NCBI GenBank assembly: GCA_947631955.1
Contig: CANRNJ010000011.1
Coordinates: forward strand, 44,091-108,090
DNA from: an uncultured Lachnospiraceae bacterium
Lineage (GTDB): Bacteria; Bacillota; Clostridia; Lachnospirales; Lachnospiraceae
Direction: 5' to 3'
Length of the DNA: 64,000 nucleotides
The position numbers and the translations under genes were made by a program. Positions 36,139 through 44,289 of this stretch are shown piece by piece. The first letter of the stretch is position 1. Each line of letters begins with the position of its first letter. The notes beneath the pieces were generated by a model, which had not been told where the DNA came from, did not search any database, and saw only the letters and a program-made list of their open reading frames with translations.

Positions 36139-38205
36139 ATGGAACCGATCGCAGAAGACGCTGTAGATAAGCGTGAAGAAATAAAGAATAAGCTCCGTCA
36201 ATGCTTTGACGGGAAGATTGTCCGAAAGGATCTGACGAAGAAGATCAAAGAAGGCGCAAACGTTCCGGTCTATGTATTGGAGTTCCTTCTTGGCCAGTAT
36301 TGCAGTTCGGATGATGATTCTGTCATTGAACAGGGTGTACAGAATGTGAAAAAGATCTTGGCTGACAATTTTGTCCGTCCGGATGAGGCGCAGAAAGTTT
36401 TATCCAGGCTTCGGAAGAAGGGAAGCTATACGGTCATTGATATGATCACAGCTAGGCTGGATATGAGGCGTAATCTGTATATTGCCAGTTTTTCCAATCT
36501 GGGAATCACGAATGTCCTTCTGGATGATGAATATCCGGAGAAGTATGACCGGCTGTTGTGCGGCGGTATCTGGTGTATTGTCCAACTGGATTATGAGTAT
36601 GTGGAAGAGGAAAAGAAGAACGGTATGCCGGTACAGATCCGGAAACTGACGCCGATACAGATGCCACATGTGGAACTTGATGAGTTGAAAGAGGGACGCA
36701 AGCAGTTCACGGAAGGTGAGTGGCTGGATGTAATGATGCGGTCTATCGGTATGGAGCCGGATGAGCTGACCGAGCGTGAGAAATGGCTGCTTTTGCTGCG
36801 TATGGTTCCGCTGGTTGAGAACAACTTTAATCTATGTGAGCTAGGTCTAAGATCCACGGGCAAGTCTCATTTATATAAAGAAATTTCACCGAACAGTATT
36901 CTGGTGTCCGGTGGACAGACCACGGTAGCGAATCTTTTCTATAACATGGGAAGGAAGACTGTCGGTCTGGTAGGCATGTGGGACTGCGTGGCTTTCGATG
37001 AGGTTGCCGGTATTAACTTTAAGGACAAAGACGGGATTCAGATCATGAAGGACTATATGGCGTCCGGCTCTTTTGCCAGAGGCAAGGAAGAGAAAGCGGC
37101 GTCTGCGTCAATGGTATTCGTTGGCAACATCAATCAGAGTGTGGATGTGCTGCTGAAGACCTCCAGCTTGTTTGATCCATTCCCGCCTGAAATGGGAACA
37201 GATACGGCATTTCTTGACCGTATGCACTGCTATATTCCAGGATGGGAAATTCCGAAGTTCAGGCCGGAGCATTTTACAAATGATTATGGATTCATTACGG
37301 ACTATCTGGCGGAATTCCTGAGGGAACTGCGAAAAGAGCAGTACGGGGATGCCTTGGATGAATATTTCCGTTTAGGAAGAAATCTGAACCAGAGAGATAC
37401 CATTGCGGTCCGGAAGATGGTCGGCGGTCTTGTGAAGCTCATGTACCCAAACGGAGAATACACGAAGGAGCAACTGGAAGAGATTTTGAAGATTGCACTG
37501 GAAATGCGCCGGCGTGTAAAGGAACAGCTGAAGAAGCTGGGCGGCATGGAGTTCTATGATGTGAACTTCTCCTATATCGATCTGGAGGATATGTCAGAAC
37601 ATTATGTTTCTGTTCCGGAGCAGGGCGGTGGCAAGCTGATTCCTGAAGGGATGTGCAATCCCGGACAGGTGTATACGATCTCACAGGGCAAGTCCGGTAT
37701 GATTGGCGTGTTCCGTCTGGAAAGCCAGATGCTTCCGGGGAATGGTAAGTTGGAAAGAACAGGCTTGGGATCCGACCGGGAGGCAAAGGAAGCTTCCAAT
37801 ACGGCGTTTAACTTCCTGAAAGCAAATGGGAGTAGGATCAGCGGATCTATCAGCACAGCGGCAAAGGATTACATCATCAATTATCAGGATCTTCAGGGGA
37901 TCGGCATGACTGGAAAACTGGCCCTGCCAACACTGATCGCATTGTGTTCTATCGCTCTAGGGAGACCGGTACAGAGTTCCACGGCTGTCCTGGGTGAGAT
38001 CAGTATCAGCGGTACGTTGATCAAAGTGGATAACCTGGCGGATACGCTGCAGGTGTGTCTGGATTCCGGGGCGAAGAAGGTACTGCTTCCGCAGACATCA
38101 TTTGTGGATTTTGCTACTGTGCCGCCGGAATTGATGAGTGCATTTCAGCTGATACCGTATCAGAGTGCGGAAGATGCGGTATTTAAGGCGTTAGGGGTGG
38201 AATAA
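36139..38205 (+). CDS. brxL: BREX protein BrxL (Lon-like AAA+ protein)
   Basis: 688 residues. An AAA+ domain has GLRSTGKSHLYKEI as Walker A near residue 240 and CVAFDEVAGI as Walker B near 288. The C-terminal 180 residues resemble the Lon protease domain (GRPVQSSTAVLGEISISGTL, AKKVLLP). The Lon catalytic Ser and Lys are not in place: the expected GPSAG reads GMTGK and the expected Lys position is Ala in DNLADTL. That agrees with work describing BrxL as a DNA-binding ring rather than a protease. A good AGGAGAG site precedes ATG 36139. It ends the canonical BREX set. Confidence 0.93.
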   Translation: MEPIAEDAVDKREEIKNKLRQCFDGKIVRKDLTKKIKEGANVPVYVLEFLLGQYCSSDDDSVIEQGVQNVKKILADNFVRPDEAQKVLSRLRKKGSYTVIDMITARLDMRRNLYIASFSNLGITNVLLDDEYPEKYDRLLCGGIWCIVQLDYEYVEEEKKNGMPVQIRKLTPIQMPHVELDELKEGRKQFTEGEWLDVMMRSIGMEPDELTEREKWLLLLRMVPLVENNFNLCELGLRSTGKSHLYKEISPNSILVSGGQTTVANLFYNMGRKTVGLVGMWDCVAFDEVAGINFKDKDGIQIMKDYMASGSFARGKEEKAASASMVFVGNINQSVDVLLKTSSLFDPFPPEMGTDTAFLDRMHCYIPGWEIPKFRPEHFTNDYGFITDYLAEFLRELRKEQYGDALDEYFRLGRNLNQRDTIAVRKMVGGLVKLMYPNGEYTKEQLEEILKIALEMRRRVKEQLKKLGGMEFYDVNFSYIDLEDMSEHYVSVPEQGGGKLIPEGMCNPGQVYTISQGKSGMIGVFRLESQMLPGNGKLERTGLGSDREAKEASNTAFNFLKANGSRISGSISTAAKDYIINYQDLQGIGMTGKLALPTLIALCSIALGRPVQSSTAVLGEISISGTLIKVDNLADTLQVCLDSGAKKVLLPQTSFVDFATVPPELMSAFQLIPYQSAEDAVFKALGVE

Positions 38206-38261
38206 AAATATATTTGAAAAAGTTTATGAGAAGGTTGTTGGAGCATAAGGAGATTCATTTT

Positions 38262-38468
38262 ATGAAAAATTTAAGTAGTTATCTTTTTAAAAATGTGAAA
38301 GTAACGGAGAAAACAGGGGAAAAGCATATTGGATATGTAGACACTTATACACCTGCTTTTGATAATGAAGAGGAAAAAGATGAGAGCATAGGAATTATGC
38401 CAACCAAAGATGCAAAGTACGGAATAGAACTGTTCCGTTATGAGATTGGGGACATAGAGGAAATATAA
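38262..38468 (+). CDS. Small conserved-type acidic protein (LSm/SH3-like fold possible)
   Basis: 68 residues, starting MKNLSSYLFKNVKVTEKTGE and ending with KYGIELFRYEIGDIEEI. The pattern of a short beta-barrel with GYVDTYTPAFDNEEEKDES in the middle resembles small Firmicute proteins with an LSm/SH3-like shape. AAGGAG at 38247-38252 supports ATG 38262; the frame also extends upstream to 38214. It is 56 bp behind brxL and may be a fellow traveller of the BREX operon or the first gene after it. Function unknown. Confidence 0.6.
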   Translation: MKNLSSYLFKNVKVTEKTGEKHIGYVDTYTPAFDNEEEKDESIGIMPTKDAKYGIELFRYEIGDIEEI

Positions 38469-38518
38469 TCGAAGAGAGAATTGTGGGATACCAACATGGG
38501 ATTTCGCACAAGCTATGC

Positions 38519-38606
38519 AAAAGATGATGAAACGCCGGTTAGAAGCTTTGACTCAACAAATAGCTTTGGTGCGTTTATTGCATTATGACCGCAGCAGTGG
38601 TAGAAT
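38519..38606 (+). repeat. 88-bp direct repeat, left copy (IS target duplication)
   Basis: Identical to 40573-40660 except at one base (38550 G, 40604 A). The two copies lie directly at the two ends of the IS1634-family element, so they are best explained as a very long target-site duplication. The repeat contains the promoter of the downstream Rpn gene; in this left copy the -35 and -10 boxes (38578-38583 and 38601-38606) now point into the element. Confidence 0.85.
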
Positions 38607-40572
38607 CCTGTCTTTGACAGTTACGAGAACAAGAAAAGCCTTACAACGCCTGCTATATAAGGGCTGTAAGGCTTTTATACTCTGTTTTAAAGTATGGTAA
38701 TTTTTTATTTTGTTAGTTTGCTTTCTTTTTGTATAGTTTTCATTTGACTTTTTGAGATGAATTCATAATCTGTATGAAAGCCGCAAATATCATGAAGTCT
38801 ATCGGTAAGTTTTGTTCTTTGATAAATCGGCATAAATCCCTGCTCCTGCAAACTGGCAAAATTCATCCCGCGCAACGTATTTAGTATCTCCTCACATGTG
38901 TAACCATCACCAATGTTTTTTTCAAGATATCGGTATACTATAAGGGCAAGAAAACAAGTCAGAAAATGTGCCTTGATACGAGTTTCATTTTGAAGGTAAA
39001 CAGGTCTTGCTTCGAAATCGGTCTTCATAATCCGAAAGCATTCCTCTATTTCCCATCGCCCTTCACTGACCTTTAATATTTCAGAAGCAGGGTCATCAAG
39101 AAGGTCCGTTGAAACCGCATACAGACCATCATAAAGAGACTCCTGATTGATCTTATCTTCATCAATATAGTACTTGATATTGGCTGCTTCCCCGTCATCA
39201 GTGACAGCTATCTTATCAATAAAACGCGCGGGATCATTAGGATTCTTTCTGTTTCTTTTTACTTCTCCTGTATCCATTTTTTTCTGGGCACGCGCGATCT
39301 GGGCATCCCTGACAGACTTCTGATAACACGCAAACTTTGGTGAATAAGTTACTATAAGACGTTGGTGCAGTTTATGTGGAGTATAAGGTTCTTCCTTATA
39401 GTACAGACCGTTGTCATCTGACGGGATTTTTTTGATATCTATCGGTTCATCATCAGACACCCTTTTAAAGCCGTCTTTATTCAATGCCCATTCCTTATCT
39501 TCAGCCTGCAATTTTTTGATCGACTGAGTTACAATAAAAGCACGTTTGCCCATATGATTAAAATTTCTTATCTTTTCTGAACCAAGTCCTGCATCGCTGC
39601 AATAAATAAATTTCTGGCATCCGAATTCGGAAAGTACTTTTTCTTCCAACGGTTTGAGGGAAGTCTGTTCATTCGCATTTCCGGGAAAAACAGAAAAAGC
39701 AAGGGGAATGCCGTCGCCATCCATAAACATGCCCATCTGTATGATCGGGTTTGGATGGTGTTCTTTGCTTTTTCCGTATCTTTTGATGCCATCTTCCTGT
39801 TCAATTTCAAAGTAATAGTTTGTACAGTCATAAAAAAGGATCTTGTCATTTCTCTTGCCGGCAAGATGGCTGTTTTTATATACTTCGGACTGTATGAAAT
39901 CGCATTCATTACCAAGAACATCGAGGGAACGGTAGATGTCATGAAGTTCATAAGATGGTTTTTCAAGGAATTCCGAAGCGGCTTTAAAGGAAGAACGTTT
40001 GCTGGAAGGTTCGAGGATCCTTGCAAAAATCATATCAGAAAGTATAGCATTGATATCATACTTAAATTTATATTTATCTCTAAGTTTTCTGCATGTCTTA
40101 TTCAAGCAGAGGGAGTAATATATGTGTTGGAGAAAAAGATATCCTCCACGATAAAGAACCTGTTGGTTATAGTCAATCTGCCTGTCGCCATGAAAAGTGA
40201 TCTGGACAGACCTGCTCTGTTTTTCTTTTTTGTATTTTTCCGTTTCCAGAGCAGCTTCTTTTTTGGCCCATTCCATAACATCGTCACGGGTTGGTCCATG
40301 TTCGGCCAAAAGATCGTTTAATGTACCGAGCTTACGAACAATGACAGAAGTACTGACACCTTTATCATTTACATAACCCTTAGAAATATAAAAAGATTCA
40401 GCATTTTTAGATTTTGAAGTGGTGACTCTCATAATCAAAACCTCCTTATGCCTTATTTTACCATACATTACAATAAAATACAATATCAAAGAGCATAAAA
40501 TTTGACATCAAAAAAGCAGACCACAAGCGGTCTGCAAGGTATTTTTTATTTATTCAACTGTCAAACTCCCGT
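38607..40572 (-). mobile_element. IS1634-family insertion sequence
   Basis: A 1966-bp element with one transposase gene on the minus strand. Its ends share the inverted segment TTTGACAGTT (38613-38622 and, reversed, about 40556-40565) with weaker matches outward. Just inside each end is a hairpin: a perfect 12-bp stem at 38634-38676 and a 7-bp stem at 40516-40535. Such structures would block transcription entering from outside. It is flanked by 88-bp direct repeats. Confidence 0.85.
38705..40432 (-). CDS. Transposase, IS1634 family (IS4-type DDE)
   Basis: 575 residues, full length and uninterrupted, so the element may be active. The DDE catalytic segments are ILFYDCTNYYFEIEQEDGIK, FIYCSDAGLGSEKIRNF and, in the C-terminal part, GRWEIEECFRIMKTDFEARP (the YREK-like helix of the IS4 superfamily). 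The N-terminus (RVTTSKSKNAESFYISKGYV) is the usual DNA-binding start. ATG at 40432 on the minus strand has AAGGAGG upstream (40441-40447); the longer frame to 40489 is unlikely. Confidence 0.93.
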   Translation of the reverse strand: MRVTTSKSKNAESFYISKGYVNDKGVSTSVIVRKLGTLNDLLAEHGPTRDDVMEWAKKEAALETEKYKKEKQSRSVQITFHGDRQIDYNQQVLYRGGYLFLQHIYYSLCLNKTCRKLRDKYKFKYDINAILSDMIFARILEPSSKRSSFKAASEFLEKPSYELHDIYRSLDVLGNECDFIQSEVYKNSHLAGKRNDKILFYDCTNYYFEIEQEDGIKRYGKSKEHHPNPIIQMGMFMDGDGIPLAFSVFPGNANEQTSLKPLEEKVLSEFGCQKFIYCSDAGLGSEKIRNFNHMGKRAFIVTQSIKKLQAEDKEWALNKDGFKRVSDDEPIDIKKIPSDDNGLYYKEEPYTPHKLHQRLIVTYSPKFACYQKSVRDAQIARAQKKMDTGEVKRNRKNPNDPARFIDKIAVTDDGEAANIKYYIDEDKINQESLYDGLYAVSTDLLDDPASEILKVSEGRWEIEECFRIMKTDFEARPVYLQNETRIKAHFLTCFLALIVYRYLEKNIGDGYTCEEILNTLRGMNFASLQEQGFMPIYQRTKLTDRLHDICGFHTDYEFISKSQMKTIQKESKLTK

Positions 40573-40660
40573 AAAAGATGATGAAACGCCGGTTAGAAGC
40601 TTTAACTCAACAAATAGCTTTGGTGCGTTTATTGCATTATGACCGCAGCAGTGGTAGAAT
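40573..40660 (+). repeat. 88-bp direct repeat, right copy, with the promoter of Rpn copy 1
   Basis: Right-hand copy of the IS target duplication, in its original context. It ends with the promoter TTGCAT (40632-40637), 17 bp, TAGAAT (40655-40660). The same promoter type occurs before Rpn copy 2 (43047-43075) and at a third, broken copy (51579-51607), in each case with exactly 17 bp. Confidence 0.85.
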
Positions 40661-40715
40661 AAGAGTGCGGATGTAGAGAGATGCTCCGTCAGCATGTTAC
40701 AGGGAGGGATGGAGT

Positions 40716-41747
40716 ATGGATTCATCCGGACAGGAGAAGAAAACAGCTGTACCGGTGCCGAGTGAGATCGCACAGAATTTAAAAGTAGCAGATGAAAATG
40801 CCGCATTTCAGTACGATGAATCGGCGAGGAACATTGTGGCCCAGAAGTCGGTCCTGGCATATATATTAAAGAGCGCACTTGACGAATATGCGGCGTACAC
40901 GGTGCAGGAGATAGCAGAGAGGTTTATCGAGGGCGAGCCTGAACTGAGAAAGATTGCGGTCCATCAGGACCATCCGGACAGGCAGGACGATCCTGGCATG
41001 ATGAGTGGGGATGATAAGATAGAAGGCAAACCGACTGCTGACAAGTCACAGAGGGACGGCACAGTTTATTTTGACATCCGTTTCATCGCGGTCCTTCCGT
41101 CTGATGGCAGCCGGATCGAGATCTTGATAAACTGCGAAATTCAAAATAATGACACGCCGGGATATCCGATCCCGAAGCGCGGCATTTATTATACAGCCAG
41201 AATGATTTCTTCCCAACGGGGCACAATATTTAAAGACCAGGAGTACGGAAAGATTAAAAAAGTGGTGTCGATCTGGCTATGTGAAGATACGGCAGATGCC
41301 CGATCCGACACCATCAACAGATATTCTTTCACGGAGGAGTGCCTGAGAGGAAATTTTCATGAGGCGAAAAAAGACTATGACCTGATGACGGTCGTGGTGC
41401 TGCGGTTGGGACGCAAGGGAGAAGAAAGTGAAGATAATGCGATCCGGCTATTGAGTAAGATGTTTTCTACAAATCTCAGCTATGAGGATAAGTTGGACGC
41501 GCTTAAGAATGAGTTTAAAATCAGCGTAAGCAGAGAAATGAGCGAGGAGGTGCAGAGCATGTGCAACCTGAGTATGGGTGTTTTAAATAAAGGCATTTCG
41601 GTGGGCAAAATGGAACAGGCCAAAGAAACGGCTTATGAACTCCGGGATATGGGACTGCCAGATGAAAAGATCGCACGGGCAGTCAAGGTCAGCATGGATA
41701 CGCTGCAGGAGTGGTTTGCAGAACGCGAAGCACTGCTTGTAAAGTAA
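40716..41747 (+). CDS. Rpn-family PD-(D/E)XK nuclease/transposase-like protein, copy 1
   Basis: 343 residues. The nuclease core shows Asp120 in TVYFDIRF and Glu141-x-Gln143 in INCEIQNN, followed by GYPIPKRGIYYTARMISSQR. This is the PD-(D/E)XK arrangement of the Rpn (recombination-promoting nuclease) and related transposase-like families common in Lachnospiraceae. The C-terminal third is helical with AVKVSMDTLQEWFAEREALL. GGGAGGG precedes ATG 40716. A near-identical paralogue lies at 43133, so the gene has been duplicated in tandem. The family can nick DNA and promote recombination; whether it serves the host or itself is unknown. Confidence 0.85.
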   Translation: MDSSGQEKKTAVPVPSEIAQNLKVADENAAFQYDESARNIVAQKSVLAYILKSALDEYAAYTVQEIAERFIEGEPELRKIAVHQDHPDRQDDPGMMSGDDKIEGKPTADKSQRDGTVYFDIRFIAVLPSDGSRIEILINCEIQNNDTPGYPIPKRGIYYTARMISSQRGTIFKDQEYGKIKKVVSIWLCEDTADARSDTINRYSFTEECLRGNFHEAKKDYDLMTVVVLRLGRKGEESEDNAIRLLSKMFSTNLSYEDKLDALKNEFKISVSREMSEEVQSMCNLSMGVLNKGISVGKMEQAKETAYELRDMGLPDEKIARAVKVSMDTLQEWFAEREALLVK

Positions 41748-41793
41748 CAAGGCGGCAGCTCGTGCCGGGACAGAATGAAACAGCTTTATAAAA

Positions 41794-41828
41794 AGGCGGG
41801 TGAAAGCGATTGCGCTTCCCGTCTTTTT
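41794..41828 (+). terminator. Terminator of Rpn copy 1
   Basis: A stem (GCGGG with CCCGT, inner AAGCG with CGCTT) followed by CTTTTTTC. The same terminator recurs after copy 2 at 44246-44285. Confidence 0.75.
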
Positions 41829-41853
41829 TCTGCCTGTTTTATTCTGTTCCGGA

Positions 41854-41955
41854 CGGAAAGATTTTTTTGCCGATAAGGTATATCTTCATGAAGACAGCAT
41901 GATCATAACTTTTCATTTCATTGATGATAAGCAGGAGTTGTCTTATAAAGTATGC
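41854..41955 (+). pseudogene. Possible remnant of a serine-recombinase C-terminus
   Basis: One frame reads KDFFADKVYLHEDSMIITFH then FIDDKQELSYKV, which resembles the C-terminal beta-strands of large serine recombinases (the xVxxVYLYDDKxVITF pattern). It has no start, no catalytic domain and runs into a terminator hairpin. If right, it is a scar of an integrated element. Low confidence because the match is short. Confidence 0.3.
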
Positions 41956-41992
41956 AAAAGGAGAAACGTCTGGAGTGTGTTTCTCCTTTTTG
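41956..41992. terminator. Bidirectional hairpin terminator
   Basis: A perfect 12-bp stem, AAAAGGAGAAAC with GTTTCTCCTTTT, plus a further T and TAATTTT. The A-rich left arm makes it usable on both strands. Confidence 0.8.
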
Positions 41993-42083
41993 TAATTTTG
42001 TAATAACTTTATATATTTGTTCCGCCGCTGTGCTCCGGATGCTTATGAAGCCATATATAAAATTGCCAGATGGAAAAAATTGC

Positions 42084-42136
42084 TTGACATTTTCTATTCT
42101 GCCCAGTATACTGTAATGTGTTAGCTAATTAGCTAA
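42084..42136 (+). promoter_or_regulatory. Orphan promoter with palindromic operator, copy 1
   Basis: TTGACA (42084-42089), 17 bp, TATACT (42107-42112), followed 8 bp later by the perfect 16-bp palindrome TTAGCTAATTAGCTAA (42121-42136). This is the layout of a repressor-controlled promoter, and the palindrome has the look of a MarR-type operator. No gene on the plus strand follows; the convergent xre gene starts its 3' end at 42165. The unit recurs at 44290-44344. Confidence 0.65.
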
Positions 42137-42164
42137 TAAAATAACAAAAAAGCTCCTAAAAGCA

Positions 42165-42494
42165 CTATCCCTTTTCAAGATGTGAAAAGAGAGTGCGCAG
42201 CACATGAATGGCCATCTGCTTTTGAGCCAGAGAATGACCGTCTATGATCTGTCTGAATTGCTCTATTATATTGGAATCGTTGTCAGATACGGAATCTGCC
42301 AGCAGATAGTCGATGCTGATGCCAAGCCGGTTGACAAGTCTGACCAGAGTATCAAGTGTCAGGCCGCGTTCGCCTCTTTCTATGGCACCCATATAGGTAT
42401 CTGATATATCGATAGCTTCTGCAAGTTGTGCCTGCGTGAGATTCAGGCGGAGCCGCTCCTCCCGGATTCTTTCACCTAACTTCTTATAGTCCAT
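42165..42494 (-). CDS. XRE-family HTH regulator
   Basis: 109 residues. A classical Cro/C1 helix-turn-helix occupies residues about 7-60 (NLTQAQLAEAIDISDTYMGA, IERGERGLTLDTLVRLVNRL), followed by a helical tail that may dimerise. The start at 42494 has GGAG six bases upstream, supplied by the palindromic repeat element at 42499-42589. The 3' end is duplicated in degenerate form at about 44367-44400, behind Rpn copy 2. It may control the neighbouring promoters; the target is unproven. Confidence 0.85.
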   Translation of the reverse strand: MDYKKLGERIREERLRLNLTQAQLAEAIDISDTYMGAIERGERGLTLDTLVRLVNRLGISIDYLLADSVSDNDSNIIEQFRQIIDGHSLAQKQMAIHVLRTLFSHLEKG

Positions 42495-42498
42495 AACA

Positions 42499-42589
42499 AT
42501 CTCCGTTCCGGAGCGTTATGTACGGCAGCACGATATAATCTGAAAGCTATGCCTGCCATTAGGACTTGTTTGTGACGCTCCGGCACAAA
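42499..42589 (-). repeat. Palindromic leader element, copy 2, carrying the xre ribosome site
   Basis: Reverse-oriented second copy of the element found before smpB. The distal 21-bp end (42569-42589) is the exact reverse complement of 15814-15834, and the proximal end (42499-42517) differs at one base from 15891-15909. The middle is unrelated. As at smpB, the GGAGAT of the proximal end is the ribosome site of the gene that follows, here xre on the minus strand. Confidence 0.75.
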
Positions 42590-42608
42590 TAGTCAAAGAA
42601 AATGAAAA

Positions 42609-42741
42609 CTCACTTGTGTAAAATCAGCACACCAGTGAGAATTTGCGCAATTTTCCCTTTTATTATATTTGTATGCCAAAACAATAAAAAATATCTATAA
42701 GAGGTAAAGATATTGACATAATGGGGTTGAAACAATAAAAA
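42609..42741 (+). promoter_or_regulatory. Hairpin and promoter-like sequence in the xre/Rpn2 spacer
   Basis: A stem CTCACT/AGTGAG with inner TGTG/CACA at 42609-42639, then TTGACA (42713-42718), 17 bp, TAAAAA (42736-42741). The second part has a homologue at 44463-44491 before the secreted-protein gene, which is part of the tandem duplication. Confidence 0.4.
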
Positions 42742-42777
42742 AATTATCAGACAGCCAGACAGGGGCGTCATCTTATT

Positions 42778-42928
42778 TCCCACTTATCGACCTGTTTACA
42801 GACCGTAAATTCAAAGGTTGATATGATAAGACCAGTTTACAAAATCAGCCAAGCAGAAAAAACATTCTGTATCCCGCCCGTCAATCTCTTCACAGATTGT
42901 GAAGTTGAAGATTGATGCAGTTTATAAA
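42778..42928 (+). other. Two structurally conserved, covarying hairpin repeats
   Basis: Two units 94 bp apart. Unit 1: outer stem 42787-42793 with 42815-42821, inner stem 42794-42799 with 42805-42810, loop AGACC, 3' bulge TCAA. Unit 2: outer stem 42881-42887 with 42909-42915, inner stem 42888-42893 with 42899-42904, loop AGATT, bulge TTGA. Both have TCCC 9 bases upstream and AGTTTA-AAA downstream. Differences fall in pairs that keep base pairing (for example C-G to T-A, T-A to C-G, and two G-T pairs made canonical), evidence of selection on RNA or cruciform structure. No coding frame is present. Confidence 0.65.
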
Positions 42929-43046
42929 AAAGGTAAACAGCCTGTGTTTCCCGTGAGATCCTTCCGGCAGATGATTCAACCAATGAAAAGAGGATGACTC
43001 AATGCGGAAAACGGTCAATATTGCAAACGCAAAAGACAGCGGCTTG

Positions 43047-43075
43047 TTGCATTATCATCATAGTGATGATAAAAT
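43047..43075 (+). promoter_or_regulatory. Promoter of Rpn copy 2
   Basis: TTGCAT (43047-43052), 17 bp, TAAAAT (43070-43075). The spacer is nearly a perfect palindrome: TTATCATCA and TGATGATAA around TAG. The bases between 43076 and the start code for nothing visible. Confidence 0.65.
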
Positions 43076-43132
43076 AGAGCCACGGATGAAGAGAATGTGC
43101 TGACGGTTTCATTCATGTAGGAGGATTAAAGC

Positions 43133-44203
43133 ATGGATCTATCCGGACAGCAGAAGACCCCGGAACATTTCGGGGAGAAACAGCACGCCGCAGCGTCTGT
43201 GCCGAGCGAGATCGCGCAGAATCTAAAAGTGGCTGATGAAAATGCCGCATTTAAGTACGATGAATCGGCGAGAAATATTGTGGCCCAGAAGTCGGTCCTG
43301 GCATATATAATAAAGAGCGCGCTTGACGAGTATGCGGCGTACACGGTGCAGGAGATAGCGGAGAAGTTTATCGAGGGAGAACCGGAGTTAAGAAAGACCG
43401 CGGTCCATCAGGACCATCCGGACCGGAAAGATGATTCCGGCATGATGAGCGGGGACGACAGGATCGAAGGGAAACCGACCGCCGACAAGTCACAGAGGGA
43501 CGGCACGGTTTATTTTGACATCCGTTTTACAGCAGTCCTTCCGTCCGACGGCAGCCCGATCGGGATCTTGATCAACTGCGAGATCCAGAATAATGACACG
43601 CCGGGATATCCGATCCCGAAGCGCGGCATCTATTATGCGGCAAGGATGATCTCTTCACAGCGAGGCACGATCTTTAAAGACCAGGAATACGGGAAGATCA
43701 AGAAATGCGTGAGCATCTGGCTGTGCGAGGATACGGCGGATGCCCGTTCCGACACCATCAACCGCTATTCTTTCACGGAAGAGTGCCTGAGAGGGGATCT
43801 TCATGAGGCAGAGAAGGACTATGACCTGTTGACAGTCGTGGTGCTGCGGCTTGGCAGAAAGGGAGAAAACAGCGGGGATGATGCAGTCCGGCTGTTGAGT
43901 AAGATGTTTTCTGCGGATCTCAGTTATGAGGATAAACTGGATGCGCTTAAGAATGAGTTTAAGATCAGTGTGGGCAGGGAAATGAGCGAGGAGGTGCAGA
44001 GTGTGTGTAACTTAAGTGAAGGTGTTTATAATAAAGGGTACGATTCAGGTATTTCATCGGGCGAAATGAAAAAGGCCAAAGAAACAGCGTATAAGCTGCA
44101 GGATATGGAACTTCCTATTGAAAAAATAGCCTATGCTGTAGAAGCAGGCATAGATACAGTCCGTGAGTGGCTTGCGGAGCGTGAAGAGATGCTCGTGAAG
44201 TAA
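43133..44203 (+). CDS. Rpn-family PD-(D/E)XK nuclease/transposase-like protein, copy 2
   Basis: 356 residues, a close paralogue of the protein at 40716; most differences are conservative and clustered at the N-terminus (9 extra residues) and the C-terminal 40 residues. The nuclease residues are kept: Asp129 in TVYFDIRF and Glu150-x-Gln152 in INCEIQNN. AGGAGG precedes ATG 43133. The terminator and the promoter/operator behind it are duplicated as well, so the unit of duplication was larger than the gene. Confidence 0.85.
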   Translation: MDLSGQQKTPEHFGEKQHAAASVPSEIAQNLKVADENAAFKYDESARNIVAQKSVLAYIIKSALDEYAAYTVQEIAEKFIEGEPELRKTAVHQDHPDRKDDSGMMSGDDRIEGKPTADKSQRDGTVYFDIRFTAVLPSDGSPIGILINCEIQNNDTPGYPIPKRGIYYAARMISSQRGTIFKDQEYGKIKKCVSIWLCEDTADARSDTINRYSFTEECLRGDLHEAEKDYDLLTVVVLRLGRKGENSGDDAVRLLSKMFSADLSYEDKLDALKNEFKISVGREMSEEVQSVCNLSEGVYNKGYDSGISSGEMKKAKETAYKLQDMELPIEKIAYAVEAGIDTVREWLAEREEMLVK

Positions 44204-44245
44204 CAAGCGGCAGTTCATGCCGGAATAAAATGAAACAGCTTTATA

Positions 44246-44285
44246 AAAAGACGGGTGAAAGCGATTGCTTTTTCCGTCTTTTTTT
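44246..44285 (+). terminator. Terminator of Rpn copy 2
   Basis: Stem AAAAGACGG with CCGTCTTTT, inner AAAGC with GCTTT, followed by a T-tract. Homologous to 41794-41828. Confidence 0.75.
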
Positions 44286-44289
44286 GTGC

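Noticed and set aside
38515..38700. 61-codon frame at the left end of the IS element
   Set aside because: Lies in the target duplication and the IS end, with no ribosome site.
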